Notes: generated by a model not told the origin, from the sequence alone. A stretch of 64,000 nt of DNA from Lysobacter prati (GCF_009765215.1 NZ_VLNV01000011.1:21269-85268); one strand, 5' to 3'; positions 35,421 to 44,396 are shown, counted from the first letter of the stretch. Translations and numbers: made by a program.

Positions 35421-36155
35421 TCATTGCAGGCGGGCGCAGTCGAGCGGGCGCGGTGCGATCTGCACGGCAGCCTGTGCGCGGGCGGTATCGAACGACGGCC
35501 CCGGCACCAGGTCCAGCCAATAGCTTGCGCGGCCTTCTCCCAATGGTTCGGCGCGCGCGGGGAAACCTGCCGCCACCAGCGACTGGGCGCGACGGTTGGC
35601 CGATTCCTCGTTGCGGTAGCGGCCGAGCGCGATCGAGTTGGCTTCGCTGCCTTCGCGAACGATGAAGTAGTCGCCGAAGCCGGCAGCGGCAATGCGCTGC
35701 GTGGTCGCCTGCGCCTCGGCCAGGCTGGCCGCCGCGGGCAGCAGGACGCGGTAGCCGCGCGTCGTCCCGGCGCGTGTCTCGCGCGGCACCACCTTGGTCG
35801 CCACCGCCGTCAGCACTTCGTGCGCGTTCTTCGCCGCGGCGGCGTCGGCAAACGGGCCAAAGCTGTAGCACTGCGCGGGCATGGCGACGGCCACCTTCTC
35901 CGCGGCGACCTCCTTGGGTGGTACGGCTGCCGGAGTCGGAGGCGCGGGCACTGCCGCCGGCGCCGCCGCGGTGGTGACCGCTGCGGCAGGCGCGGCTTTG
36001 GGTGGCGAGCGCGCTTCGCTGGCCAGTTGCAGGCGCGCAACACCCAGCGGCTGCTCGATAACAGCCGGTGGCGCCGGCGGCGCGCGCAGCGTCCACCACG
36101 CGGCGACACCGAGATTGAGCACGATCAGCAGGACGACCAGGGCGCGTATCAGCAT
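35421..36155 (-). CDS. SPOR-domain protein with one membrane anchor
   Basis: A 244-residue protein. Residues 3-20 are a membrane anchor (LIRALVVLLIVLNLGVAAWW). A Pro/Ala-rich spacer follows to about residue 90. The C-terminal half has the SPOR fold with CYSFGPFADAAAAKNAHEVL, GYRVLLPAAASLAEAQ and IALGRYRNEESANRRAQSLVAAGFPAR. SPOR domains bind denuded peptidoglycan at division sites. It lies nine bp after coaX on the same strand, following birA-coaX. Confidence 0.85.
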   Translation of the reverse strand: MLIRALVVLLIVLNLGVAAWWTLRAPPAPPAVIEQPLGVARLQLASEARSPPKAAPAAAVTTAAAPAAVPAPPTPAAVPPKEVAAEKVAVAMPAQCYSFGPFADAAAAKNAHEVLTAVATKVVPRETRAGTTRGYRVLLPAAASLAEAQATTQRIAAAGFGDYFIVREGSEANSIALGRYRNEESANRRAQSLVAAGFPARAEPLGEGRASYWLDLVPGPSFDTARAQAAVQIAPRPLDCARLQ

Positions 36156-36164
36156 GGATGGATT

Positions 36165-36914
36165 CTAGTCGGCTGCAGCCACGCTTTCGGTACTGGCCCA
36201 CTGCGCCAGGCCTTCGAGCACGAGGGTTGCGACCTGTGTCGCGTTCGGCAGGTAGGCAGCCAGTGCTTCGGCACCGCCGCCGTGCAGGATCAGTTGCGGG
36301 GCGCGACCCAGGCGCAGCCTCGCCGCGTCGAGGCTGCGCTCGATCAGCGCCAGCGCGGCGCCGTCGCAGCCGGAGGCCAGCGCATCCTCGGTGTCGCTGG
36401 CGAAGTCGATGTAGTCGCCACCGCTTTCCGGCAGCTGCGGCGCGCGCTCGTGCAGCGCTTCGCGCATCAGCGTCGGCGAAGGCGCGATGCGTCCGCCGAG
36501 ATGGCGGCCATCGGCGTCGATGAGGTCGATGGTGAGCGCGGTGCCGACGCCGCAAACGAGCGCGGCGTCGCTGATGCGGGAGTGTGCGGCCAGCAGCGCC
36601 AGGAAGCGGTCGACTCCGAGCTTGCGCGGGTCGGCGTAGGCGATTCGCACCGCGCCCAATCGCACCTGCGTGCGGGCAAGGGAGATGCGCCGGCAGCGCG
36701 CGGTCAGCGCATCGAGCACGGCCACGCGCAGCGCCGGATGGGCGACGCTGGCCAGATACGCGACGTCGATTCGCTCGGGCAGCAGCTGCGCCAATGCCGA
36801 GGCCACGTCTTCCTCGCGATGGGGCAAGGCGACCGCATCACCGGCACGGCCGTCGGCTTGAAGCGGCGCGCACTTCAGCCGGGTATTGCCCAGGTCGAAC
36901 AACCACGCCGTCAT
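36165..36914 (-). CDS. coaX: Type III pantothenate kinase
   Basis: CoaX phosphorylates pantothenate, the first step of coenzyme A synthesis. The 249-residue ASKHA-fold protein has the ATP-binding DLGNTRLKC at the N-terminus, the GVDRFLALLAAHS motif, VCGVGTALTIDLID and GGRIAPSPTLMREAL. Length matches the family. Its ATG overlaps the birA stop by four bases; birA-coaX together is a common arrangement. Confidence 0.94.
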   Translation of the reverse strand: MTAWLFDLGNTRLKCAPLQADGRAGDAVALPHREEDVASALAQLLPERIDVAYLASVAHPALRVAVLDALTARCRRISLARTQVRLGAVRIAYADPRKLGVDRFLALLAAHSRISDAALVCGVGTALTIDLIDADGRHLGGRIAPSPTLMREALHERAPQLPESGGDYIDFASDTEDALASGCDGAALALIERSLDAARLRLGRAPQLILHGGGAEALAAYLPNATQVATLVLEGLAQWASTESVAAAD

Positions 36915-37960
36915 GCCCCGTCCCCCTGCCCTTCGGTATCGTGCCCTTCGGTAGCGTGCCCTGCGCCGCGGCGCACGCTGACTTCACCGGCATGGAAATG
37001 CCGTTCCTCGCCATTGTCCATGCGCACCCGCAGCGCACCATCATCGGCCAGTCCCAGCGCCGTACCGTGCACCGTCGCCGTGGCGCCGTGCACGCTCACG
37101 CCCTGCCCGGCCAGTGCATCGAGCGCGGCGTAGCGTGCGCTGAAAGCGGCCAGCCCGAGCGCATCGAATTCCTCCAGCGCCGGCAGCAATCGCGCCAGCA
37201 CGGCCGCGGCCAGGGCATTGCGGTCGGGTGGCGACGTGGCGGGCGGCGCCGCCGCAAGCGCGGCCAGGTCGCACCAGGGCTGGTCGATCTGCGCGGCCAC
37301 GGCCGTTGGCATGCGCACGTTGATGCCCAGTCCGATCACGGCACGCACCGGTCCGGCGTGCTCGCCGCCACCCTCGACCAGTATCCCGCCGAGCTTGCGC
37401 AGTGCGCCGTCGGGATCGACCACCACCAGGTCGTTGGGCCATTTCAGGCGTACGCCGGCAAAGCCCGAATCCTGCATGGCTTCGGCCGCGGCAATGCCGG
37501 CGACCAGGCTGAGACCGCCCAGGCGCGCCAGTCCGCCGCCGAACTGTCGCGCGAGCGACAGATACAGATGCGCGGCCAGCGGCGATGCCCATTCGCGGCC
37601 GCGACGCCCGCGCCCGCCGCTTTGGCGTTCGGCCAGCAGCACCAGCGCGCCGCGCTCCGGCGTCGGCCGGCGCAGCAGCTCGGAATTGGTCGAGTCGATC
37701 GTCCAGGCCGTTTCCAGCCCGGCCAACGCCGAACTGGCGGCGTCGGGCAGCTGCGAGCGGATCGCGGCGGCATCGAGCAAGTCGATCGGTTGCGCCAGCC
37801 GGTAACCGCGTCCGGCCTGGGCTTCGATCGCGACCCCTGCCTCACGCAGCGCTTCGATGCGCTTCCAGACCGCCGCCCGGGTCTGGCCGCTGGCCTGCGC
37901 CAGGGCGTCGCCCGACGCCGGACCGGCCATCAGCCGCTGCAGCAAGGCGCGGTCATCCAT
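36911..37960 (-). CDS. birA: Bifunctional biotin ligase / biotin operon repressor BirA
   Basis: BirA attaches biotin to carboxylase carrier protein via biotinyl-AMP; its N-terminal helix-turn-helix (residues 1-60, ASGQTRAAVWKRIEALREAGV) can repress biotin genes. The ligase core shows TIDSTNSELLRR, GGRGRRGREWASP (the biotinyl-AMP loop) and LKWPNDLVVVD. The start MDDRALLQRL at 37958-37960 is chosen; a start six codons earlier is possible. Length about 350, a little above E. coli BirA. Confidence 0.92.
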   Translation of the reverse strand: MDDRALLQRLMAGPASGDALAQASGQTRAAVWKRIEALREAGVAIEAQAGRGYRLAQPIDLLDAAAIRSQLPDAASSALAGLETAWTIDSTNSELLRRPTPERGALVLLAERQSGGRGRRGREWASPLAAHLYLSLARQFGGGLARLGGLSLVAGIAAAEAMQDSGFAGVRLKWPNDLVVVDPDGALRKLGGILVEGGGEHAGPVRAVIGLGINVRMPTAVAAQIDQPWCDLAALAAAPPATSPPDRNALAAAVLARLLPALEEFDALGLAAFSARYAALDALAGQGVSVHGATATVHGTALGLADDGALRVRMDNGEERHFHAGEVSVRRGAGHATEGHDTEGQGDGA

Positions 37961-38518
37961 CAGCCGCGCCCCGGGCATGCGGAGCCTTGGCGGCGGTCGG
38001 GCAGTGACAACGGAAGGAGCAACCGCGGGCGCGGTTGCGGGCGGAGGGCACGCGTCATGACGGGAATTATGCGCGAGGGCGCCAGCGCGGCGTCAGGCGA
38101 CTGAACCACTGCCATCGGCCCGTGGCCGGCGCCGGTACATCGGGCCGTATCCGCAGGATGCCGGTGTCGAAGGGGCCTGGCCTGGGCAGCCGCAATGGGG
38201 GGGAAGCAGGCCGCTCCCGCCCCTTCGACACTGGTGGTAGCGGTCGCACCGCGCACCGAATCGGCAGGACGACGCCCCGATGCGCCGAGCGGTTGCAACC
38301 ATCCGCCCCGGAGCTGCATCGATAAGAGAAGATACCCATGCAGCATCGGCCGGGGTCTGCCCCGGTGAAGGACCAGAGGCTGTATCCGCATTACAAGGAG
38401 AGTTGTTGCAATGCACCACGGAATCGGCCGCCCAACGGCCAGGAAGACCCACCGTTTTCGCGCTATATTCCAGTATTGCCTGAAGCCGTTGGCTTCAAGC
38501 CCGTCCGAGGAATCCGCC
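37961..38518. other. 558-bp gap upstream of the 38519 gene
   Basis: No convincing reading frame on either strand. It holds a long inverted repeat (38164-38231), a CCGGGG/CCCCGG hairpin at 38350-38365, an AAGGAG 10 bases before an ATG at 38411 (in frame with the 38519 gene), and a TATATT near 38464 that may be a -10 element. A small RNA or a leader is possible; I cannot assign one. Confidence 0.4.
38164..38231. repeat. 13-bp perfect inverted repeat enclosing 42 bp
   Basis: GTGTCGAAGGGGC at 38164-38176 and its exact complement GCCCCTTCGACAC at 38219-38231. The enclosed DNA is GC-rich with a GGGGGGG run. Could be a long hairpin RNA or a remnant element. Confidence 0.6.
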
Positions 38519-38788
38519 ATGTTCCGGATCTGCCTGTGCCTGCTGATCGTGGTAGCCAGCTCGACTTCGGCTGCCCGCGAGGTCAAGCTCAGCTCCGCCA
38601 ACAGCGGCAGCTGCCCGGAATCGATCGCGCTCGAGCGCGAAGCCGCACCGCCCGCAGCTCGCGCCGCCGCCGTACCCGCGCGGACGACCAAGGCCAAGCC
38701 GGCCCTGCACAGTGACGCCGACGGCAGCAGCAATGCCCGCATCCAGTCGCCGCGCTGGCACAGCTTCCTGCCGGGCATGTTCCGCTAA
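38519..38788 (+). CDS. Small exported protein of unknown function
   Basis: An 89-residue protein with a signal peptide (MFRICLCLLIVVASSTSA), then a Ser/Ala-rich charged region and an aromatic end (SPRWHSFLPGMFR). AGGA lies seven bases before the ATG. A start at 38411 would put 36 residues before the signal and also has a good AAGGAG. No family recognised. It precedes mtfA by 33 bp. Confidence 0.6.
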   Translation: MFRICLCLLIVVASSTSAAREVKLSSANSGSCPESIALEREAAPPAARAAAVPARTTKAKPALHSDADGSSNARIQSPRWHSFLPGMFR

Positions 38789-38821
38789 GCGCGAGCGCCC
38801 GCTCCACCCGCACGCCCGCCC

Positions 38822-39571
38822 TTGCTGAGCCTGTTCCAACGCCTCTGGCGTGCCCCTGAGACGGTGCCCGACGCGCTCTGGCTGGATACGCGCGCGCGGG
38901 TTCCGTGGCTCTCCCGACTCGACCCCGAGCGCGAAGCGCGCCTGCGCGAACTGACCGCGCGCTTCCTCCACGAAAAGACCATCAGCCCGATCGGCGAGCT
39001 GGTGCTGGACCCGGTCCAGTGCTGCATGCTTGCCGCGCTGTGCTGCCTGCCGCTGATCGAGTTCGGCGCCGAAGGCCTGCGCGGCTGGTCGCAACTGATC
39101 GTTTACCCAGATGCGTTCCGCGTTAACCGCAGCCACATAGATGCCGCCGGTGTGCTGCACGAGTGGCAGGACGATCTGATCGGCGAAGCCTGGGAAGCCG
39201 GCCCCGTGATCCTTTCGTGGGCCGATGTCGCCGCCGATTGCGAGGACCCGCGCGCGGGATTCTGCGTGGCGGCGCACGAGATGGCGCACAAGATCGACGT
39301 GCTCGACGGCCTGCTCGATGGCACGCCGCCGCTGCCGCGCTCCTGGCAGCGCGAATGGGCGCGCGATTTCCAGGCGGCGTACGACGCCTTGGTCGCGCGC
39401 GTTGATGCCGGTGAGGAAACCGCCATCGATGGTTATGCGGCCGAGGCTCCGGAAGAGTTCTTCGCCGTCGCCACCGAGTACCACTTCAGCGATCCGCAGT
39501 TGCTCGAGGCGGAGATGCCGGAAGTGGCGGCGCACATGCGCAGGTTCTACGGCCCCTCCCCGTTCGCTTGA
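38822..39571 (+). CDS. mtfA: MtfA-family zinc peptidase (M90)
   Basis: A 249-residue cytosolic metallopeptidase. HEMAH (residues 152-156) is the HExxH zinc motif and a downstream glutamate lies in PEEFFAVATEYHFSDP. In E. coli MtfA binds the repressor Mlc and so affects glucose PTS expression; whether Mlc exists here is unknown. Other shared stretches are VLDPVQCCMLAALCCLPLIEFG and LIVYPDAF. The start is a TTG at 38822; no ATG or GTG is available upstream in frame. Confidence 0.9.
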   Translation: MLSLFQRLWRAPETVPDALWLDTRARVPWLSRLDPEREARLRELTARFLHEKTISPIGELVLDPVQCCMLAALCCLPLIEFGAEGLRGWSQLIVYPDAFRVNRSHIDAAGVLHEWQDDLIGEAWEAGPVILSWADVAADCEDPRAGFCVAAHEMAHKIDVLDGLLDGTPPLPRSWQREWARDFQAAYDALVARVDAGEETAIDGYAAEAPEEFFAVATEYHFSDPQLLEAEMPEVAAHMRRFYGPSPFA

Positions 39572-39581
39572 GGCCGGCCGC

Positions 39582-40979
39582 TTACAGGCCCGGCGGCAGC
39601 ACTACTTCGAAGCGGGCGCCGCCCAGTTCCTGCGAGCGACTGACGTCGAGCGTGCCGCGATAGCTGCGCACCACGTCCTGCACGGTTGCCAGGCCGATAC
39701 CGTGGCCCTGCACGCGCTCGTCGCCGCGCACGCCACGCTGTAGCACCAGATCGATCTTGTCCTCCGGCACGCCCGGGCCGTCGTCATCGACGGCGAGCAG
39801 CAGGCCGGGGCGGCGGTTGGGTGCGATCTCGCCGCGCTTGGCGGTGAGCAAGACTCGCGTGCGTGCCCATTTGAACGCGTTCTCGATCAGGTTGCCGAGC
39901 ACTTCCTGCAGGTCGCCGGGCTCGCCATAGAACTTCACGCCTTCCTCGATATCGAACTCGCACAGCACGCCCTTGGCAGCGTAGATCTTCTCCAGGCTGC
40001 GCACGATCTGGTCGGCATACGATTCGATTTCCAGCGGTGCTGCAAACAGCATGTGGCCCGAGCGTGCCGCGCGCGCCAACTGGTACGACACCAGGTCGCT
40101 CATGCGTCGCACCTGGATGTCGACTTCCTCGCGCAGCTCCCCGGCGGATATGTCCTCACCCGCGCGTGCGCGCAGTACCGCCAGCGGCGTCTTCAGGCTG
40201 TGCGCGAGGTCGGCCAGTGTGTTGCGCTGGCGGTCGAGGTTTTCGCGCTCGCTCTCGATGAAGGCATTGATGCTTTCGGTCAGCGGCTCGAGCTCGCGCG
40301 GGTGGCGTCCGCTCATGCGCGATGCGACGCCGCGCTGCACCTTCTTCAGTTCGTCGATCACGCGCCGCAGCGGGCGCAGGCTCCAGCGCAACACCACGGC
40401 CTGCAGCAGCATCAGGATGAAGCCGGCGCCACCCAGATACCTCCATAGCGCCTGGCGGAACACGCTGACCTGGCGGCTCAGCGCGGTGGTGTCTTCGAGG
40501 ATATAGATGGTGTACGGAAACTCCGACTTGGAATCGCCACCTGCACTCCAGATCAGACCGCGACCATAGCGGTAGGCCTCGCCGGGCTGGCCGCTGATCT
40601 CGGTGATCGGCAGCGGCCCTTCGAAGTCCTCCTCGTTGGCCGCCAGCATCTTCCCGGCCGGCAAGGACGGGCCCTGCGCCGAGGGCGAGTCCCAGTGCCC
40701 GTTGGGCAGGATCACCTCGGCGTAGAGGCCGCTTCCAGGCCGGTCCAGGCGCGGGTCGACGGTTTCATAGGGCGGGATGAATTCGCCGTTGCGGGCAAAC
40801 TCGCCGCCGGCGACGTAAGCCAGCGCCAGGCTGCGCAGGCGCTGGCGCATGTTGCTTTCGGCCGTTTCCAGGAAGGCGCGGTCGAGCGCGTAACCGGCCA
40901 GCGCCAGGAAGGCGATCAGGCCGAGGCTGGCGCCCAGCAACTGCCGGGCCTGCAACGAACGCGGCTGGCCCCAGCTCAT
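39582..40979 (-). CDS. phoQ: PhoQ-like sensor histidine kinase
   Basis: A 465-residue inner-membrane kinase. Helix 1 (about 14-32) and helix 2 (about 180-198) enclose a periplasmic sensor rich in acidic residues (ANEEDFEGPLP), consistent with cation or peptide sensing. A HAMP-like segment follows, then the dimerisation box with phosphorylated H260 in DLAHSLKTPL, and the ATPase boxes NLIENAFKWAR, DDDGPGVPE and GHGIGLATV. It lies downstream of phoP with a 156-bp gap. Confidence 0.9.
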   Translation of the reverse strand: MSWGQPRSLQARQLLGASLGLIAFLALAGYALDRAFLETAESNMRQRLRSLALAYVAGGEFARNGEFIPPYETVDPRLDRPGSGLYAEVILPNGHWDSPSAQGPSLPAGKMLAANEEDFEGPLPITEISGQPGEAYRYGRGLIWSAGGDSKSEFPYTIYILEDTTALSRQVSVFRQALWRYLGGAGFILMLLQAVVLRWSLRPLRRVIDELKKVQRGVASRMSGRHPRELEPLTESINAFIESERENLDRQRNTLADLAHSLKTPLAVLRARAGEDISAGELREEVDIQVRRMSDLVSYQLARAARSGHMLFAAPLEIESYADQIVRSLEKIYAAKGVLCEFDIEEGVKFYGEPGDLQEVLGNLIENAFKWARTRVLLTAKRGEIAPNRRPGLLLAVDDDGPGVPEDKIDLVLQRGVRGDERVQGHGIGLATVQDVVRSYRGTLDVSRSQELGGARFEVVLPPGL

Positions 40980-41135
40980 GGCTGCGGACCCGGCGTGGGC
41001 GCGGGCGGGAAGGTCATGGCGATCGTCGGCATGCGCCGCAAGCGTACTAACGCTACCGCGCCTTGGCGATATCTCGCCGCGGCGCGGCGCGCCCCTGTCA
41101 TCAGACGCCTGTCAGCGTTACGTGCGTGGGGCCGG

Positions 41136-41819
41136 TCAGTCCCCGCTGCGCGCAATGGCGAAGCGGTAGCCGCGGCCGCGCACGGTCTCGATCGGCTTGA
41201 GCGCGCCGTCCGGGTCGAGCTTCTTGCGCAGGCGGCCGATGAAGACCTCCAGCACGTTGGAGTCGCGGTCGAAGTCCTGCTGGTAGATGTGCTCGGTCAG
41301 GTCGGCCTTCGAGACCAGCTCGCCGGCGTGCATCATCAGGTACTCGAGCACCTTGTATTCGTAGCTGGTCAGGTCGACGTTGCTGCCGGCGACGCTGACG
41401 GTCTGCGCGGCAAGGTCGAGCACGACCGGGCCGCACTCCAGGGTCGGCTTGCTCCAGCCGGCGGCGCGACGCACCAGCGCGTTGAGGCGCGCCAGCAGTT
41501 CCTCGATATGGAAAGGCTTGACCAAGTAGTCGTCGGCACCCTGCTTGAGGCCCTCGACCTTGTCCTGCCAGCTCGAACGCGCCGTCAGGATCAGCACCGG
41601 GAATTTCTTGCCCTCGTCGCGCAGCGCCTTGATCAGCTCCATGCCCGACATCTTGGGCAGGCCCAGGTCGATGATGCCCAGGTCGAACGGTACCTCGCGG
41701 CCCATGTAGAGACCTTCCTCGCCATCCTGGGCGGCATCGACCGCGAAGCCTTCCCGCTTCAGGCGGGCTGCCAGGGTCTCGCGCAGCGGAGCTTCGTCTT
41801 CGACCAGCAGAATTCGCAT
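41136..41819 (-). CDS. phoP: PhoP-like OmpR-family response regulator
   Basis: A 227-residue regulator. The receiver domain has acidic DE near residue 8-9, the phosphorylated D51 in LGIIDLGLPKMSG, T in ILTARSSW and K in DYLVKPFH. The C-terminal winged helix shows LTSYEYKVLEYLMMHAGELVSK and DSNVLEVFIGRLRKKL. The ATG at 41817-41819 starts MRILLVEDE. It pairs with the sensor kinase downstream and follows a PepSY-like gene by 64 bp. Confidence 0.94.
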   Translation of the reverse strand: MRILLVEDEAPLRETLAARLKREGFAVDAAQDGEEGLYMGREVPFDLGIIDLGLPKMSGMELIKALRDEGKKFPVLILTARSSWQDKVEGLKQGADDYLVKPFHIEELLARLNALVRRAAGWSKPTLECGPVVLDLAAQTVSVAGSNVDLTSYEYKVLEYLMMHAGELVSKADLTEHIYQQDFDRDSNVLEVFIGRLRKKLDPDGALKPIETVRGRGYRFAIARSGD

Positions 41820-41883
41820 GTGGACTCCAATGTCTGTCGTGTCTCGGCCGCATCCCCGGACGGGCTGGCCAGAGCGTGGCGGT

Positions 41884-42285
41884 TCAGTCGTCGTCGCGGC
41901 GTGTAGGTTCTTCACGGTCGCGGCCGCGGTCACGCGTCTGCGGGTCATCCATGTAGATCTTTACCCGACCGCTGGAATCGACCACCTTGACGCGATTCAC
42001 ATCGCGACCATCGTACGGCACCCGTTCCGCGCTCAGCACCTGGCCGCCGGTCCGGCGCTCGACCCGGCGTACCGAGTCGGACAGTTCCTGGCGATCGCCG
42101 CTGCGATTGTGGCCCCGGTCCTGGCTGCCGCGATCCTGGCCCTGACCGCCACGGTCCTGGCCGCGACCGCCACCTTGACCCCCTTGACCCCCTTGACCAC
42201 GATCCTGCGCCAACGCGTCGCCGCCTCCAACCACCAGGGTGGCGAGCAGCAACAAGGCGAAGGGTCGGCGGATCAACGTCATCAT
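41884..42285 (-). CDS. PepSY-like exported protein upstream of phoPQ
   Basis: A 133-residue protein with a signal peptide (residues 1-26, LIRRPFALLLLATLVVGGGDALA). The middle is a Gly/Gln/Asp/Arg repeat (GQGGQGGQGGGRGQDRG), followed by SVRRVERRTGGQVLSAERVPYDGRDVNRVKVVDSSGRVKIYMDDP, a pattern matching PepSY domains. Such domains are proposed peptidase inhibitors or sensor accessories. Same strand as phoPQ, 64 bp ahead of phoP. Confidence 0.78.
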   Translation of the reverse strand: MMTLIRRPFALLLLATLVVGGGDALAQDRGQGGQGGQGGGRGQDRGGQGQDRGSQDRGHNRSGDRQELSDSVRRVERRTGGQVLSAERVPYDGRDVNRVKVVDSSGRVKIYMDDPQTRDRGRDREEPTRRDDD

Positions 42286-42329
42286 GCTCGGAGCGGGCGC
42301 TTCAATAGGGCACTACAACTGGGAAATAT

Positions 42330-42343
42330 CGCACGATCGTGCG
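42330..42343. promoter_or_regulatory. 14-bp perfect palindrome upstream of the PepSY-phoPQ unit
   Basis: CGCACGATCGTGCG, perfectly symmetric, 45 bp before the PepSY-like start. A GATATT just downstream on the minus strand may be the -10 element, so a bound factor would sit over the promoter. A second near-palindrome GAGAGTGCATTCTC lies at 42346-42359. Confidence 0.5.
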
Positions 42344-42440
42344 ACGAGAGTGCATTCTCGGAACGATGCGGTGAATCCGGTCTGAACTTTTCCGTTTGCC
42401 CGTGGCCGGGATTCAGTCCCACCCCCGTTGCCGTTGGCTT

Positions 42441-43352
42441 TCAGAAGATTTCGCCGATGCAGCAGCGCAGCGATCCACCGCCGGCTTCGATCGCATCCAG
42501 GCCGACACTGCGCAGACCGAAGCCCGCCGCGGCCAAAGCTTCCCTATGGAATTCGCTGAGGGCTGCTGCTGCCTGCGCGCTCATCCACACCGAATCATCG
42601 GACAGGGCGATCGCATTGCCGGCGAAGGCGGCATGCTCGGCCGGGGACAGTTGCAGCACGTGCGGCGCGTACAGATCGACGATCGCCCCGACCACCGCCG
42701 GATCGGCGAAACCGCCCGCGCACACCATCGCCGCGCGTCCGGCCAGGATCGCGAGCACGACATTGGTGTGGTACTCGCCCGGGACCAGGTCGAACACCAG
42801 GGTCGCGCGCAGGCCGAGGGCTTCGTGCATCAGCCGGGCACCGGCTTCGTCACAGCGCTCGGACAGCCCGCAGAAGCCGAGGCCGCGGGCGCGATCGATG
42901 ACCAGCGCACCGGTCAGCTCGCACGGGTGCGGCTGGGTCGACAGGTCGATCTCGGCGTAGTCGAGCACACCGCCGAAGAAGGCGCGGATGTCCCCGCGCT
43001 CGGCCTCGCGCTGGCGCACCGGGTGGCGCATGCGGCCGACGACGTAACGACCTGCGGCGGTGGCGAAGACATTGTTGGGGAACAACGCGTCCGGCGTTTC
43101 CGGGTCGCCGGCGAAGCACACCGTCGGCAGCACCTGCGACAGCGCGCGATGCAGCTCGCGGTGCTCGGTGCTGGCGCATCCGGCATCGAAGCCGGCGGCC
43201 TGCGCCATGTAACGGTTGTCGGCGGCGGACTGCTCGGCCAGGCAGAAGCCGTCCGGCGCGACCAGGAACGCAGCGCGCGCGGTTGCCGGGCCGAAGTCGG
43301 CGGGCGTGGCGCGGGCGATTGCGAGGAACGCGCCGATGTCGCGGGTGATCAT
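42441..43352 (-). CDS. ctlX: CtlX-like amidinotransferase/dimethylargininase-family protein
   Basis: A 303-residue guanidino-group-modifying enzyme fold protein. Conserved regions are APDGFCLAEQSAADNRYM, FPNNVFATAAG, ECHT-type EYHTNVVLAI with the catalytic His, and the nucleophile Cys in GGGSLRCCIGEIF. CtlX proteins are linked to citrulline utilisation; the reaction is probably on a guanidino or ureido compound. It overlaps the dusA stop by four bases, so it is translated downstream of dusA. Confidence 0.87.
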   Translation of the reverse strand: MITRDIGAFLAIARATPADFGPATARAAFLVAPDGFCLAEQSAADNRYMAQAAGFDAGCASTEHRELHRALSQVLPTVCFAGDPETPDALFPNNVFATAAGRYVVGRMRHPVRQREAERGDIRAFFGGVLDYAEIDLSTQPHPCELTGALVIDRARGLGFCGLSERCDEAGARLMHEALGLRATLVFDLVPGEYHTNVVLAILAGRAAMVCAGGFADPAVVGAIVDLYAPHVLQLSPAEHAAFAGNAIALSDDSVWMSAQAAAALSEFHREALAAAGFGLRSVGLDAIEAGGGSLRCCIGEIF

Positions 43353-44359
43353 GCGACCCCTGCCTGCTCGGCGGCGAACGATTCGGTCAATGCCAGCGCC
43401 TGCTCGATCAACGACCAGTCCGCACCCGGCTTGTGCGCGCCTTCGCTGAGCACCTGGCGGAACGCACGGCCACCGCGCTCACTGGCGAACAGCCCGAGCA
43501 GGTGGCGGGTGATGTGCTTGAGGTAGACCCCGCGCGCCAGCTGGTCCTCGATGTACGGCCGCATTGATCGCAACAGCTCGGCACGGCTACGCACCTCGCC
43601 GCCGAACCAGGCGACGTCGAGCTGATGCAGCAGGTAGGGATCGTGGTAGGCGGCACGACCGAGCATCGCGCCATCGGTGTGCTCCAGATGCGCGGTGGCT
43701 TCGGCCTGGCTGGCGATGCCGCCGTTGACGACGATCTGCAACTGAGGCCGCTCGCGCTTGAGCTGGTAGGCCCAGTCGTAGCGCAGCGGCGGCACTTCGC
43801 GGTTCTCCTTCGGCGACAGTCCTTTCAGCCACGCATTGCGCGCATGGATGACGAACATGCGGCAGCCGGCATCGGCCACGGTGTCGATGAAGGAAAGGAA
43901 GTGGTCCCAGTCGTGGTCGTCGTCGACGCCGAGACGGCACTTCACCGTCACCGGCACGTCGCAGCTTTCGGTCATGGCCGCGACGCTGTCGGCGACCAGC
44001 CGCGGCTCGCGCATCAGGCAGGCGCCGAAGCGGCCCGCCTGGACACGGTCGGACGGGCAACCGCAATTGAGGTTGATCTCATCGAAGCCCCACTCGGCAC
44101 CGATCTTCGCCGCCTGCGCCAGCAGCTCCGGCTCGCTGCCGCCGAGCTGCAGGGCCACCGGGTGCTCGATCGGATCCATCGCCAGCAACCGCGGGCGATC
44201 GCCGTGGATCACGGCATTGGCGTGCACCATCTCGGTGTACAGCCGGGCATGCGGGGCCAGCAGGCGGTGGAAGACGCGGCAATGGCTGTCGGTCCAGTCC
44301 ATCATCGGGGCGACGGACAGGCGCAGTTGCAGCGGCGGGATGGCGGGGGTGAAGGTCAT
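43349..44359 (-). CDS. dusA: tRNA-dihydrouridine(20/20a) synthase DusA
   Basis: An FMN enzyme that reduces U20/U20a in the tRNA D-loop. The 336-residue TIM barrel has SVAPMMDWTDSHCR at the start, the catalytic cysteine in NLNCGCPSDRVQAGRFGACLM, FVIHARNAWLKGLSPKENR, and VVNGGIASQAEA. The start is the ATG at 44357-44359. Length matches E. coli DusA (about 330). First gene of dusA-ctlX. Confidence 0.96.
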   Translation of the reverse strand: MTFTPAIPPLQLRLSVAPMMDWTDSHCRVFHRLLAPHARLYTEMVHANAVIHGDRPRLLAMDPIEHPVALQLGGSEPELLAQAAKIGAEWGFDEINLNCGCPSDRVQAGRFGACLMREPRLVADSVAAMTESCDVPVTVKCRLGVDDDHDWDHFLSFIDTVADAGCRMFVIHARNAWLKGLSPKENREVPPLRYDWAYQLKRERPQLQIVVNGGIASQAEATAHLEHTDGAMLGRAAYHDPYLLHQLDVAWFGGEVRSRAELLRSMRPYIEDQLARGVYLKHITRHLLGLFASERGGRAFRQVLSEGAHKPGADWSLIEQALALTESFAAEQAGVA

Positions 44360-44396
44360 TGCCGCGCATTGTACGGCGCGGCAGCTGAGCGCCGGC

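Noticed and set aside
38164-38231. Possible SRP or other known structured RNA in the long hairpin
   Set aside because: The GGGAAGCAGG segment briefly recalls the SRP core, but the flanking conserved bases are not there and the stem does not match. No family assigned.
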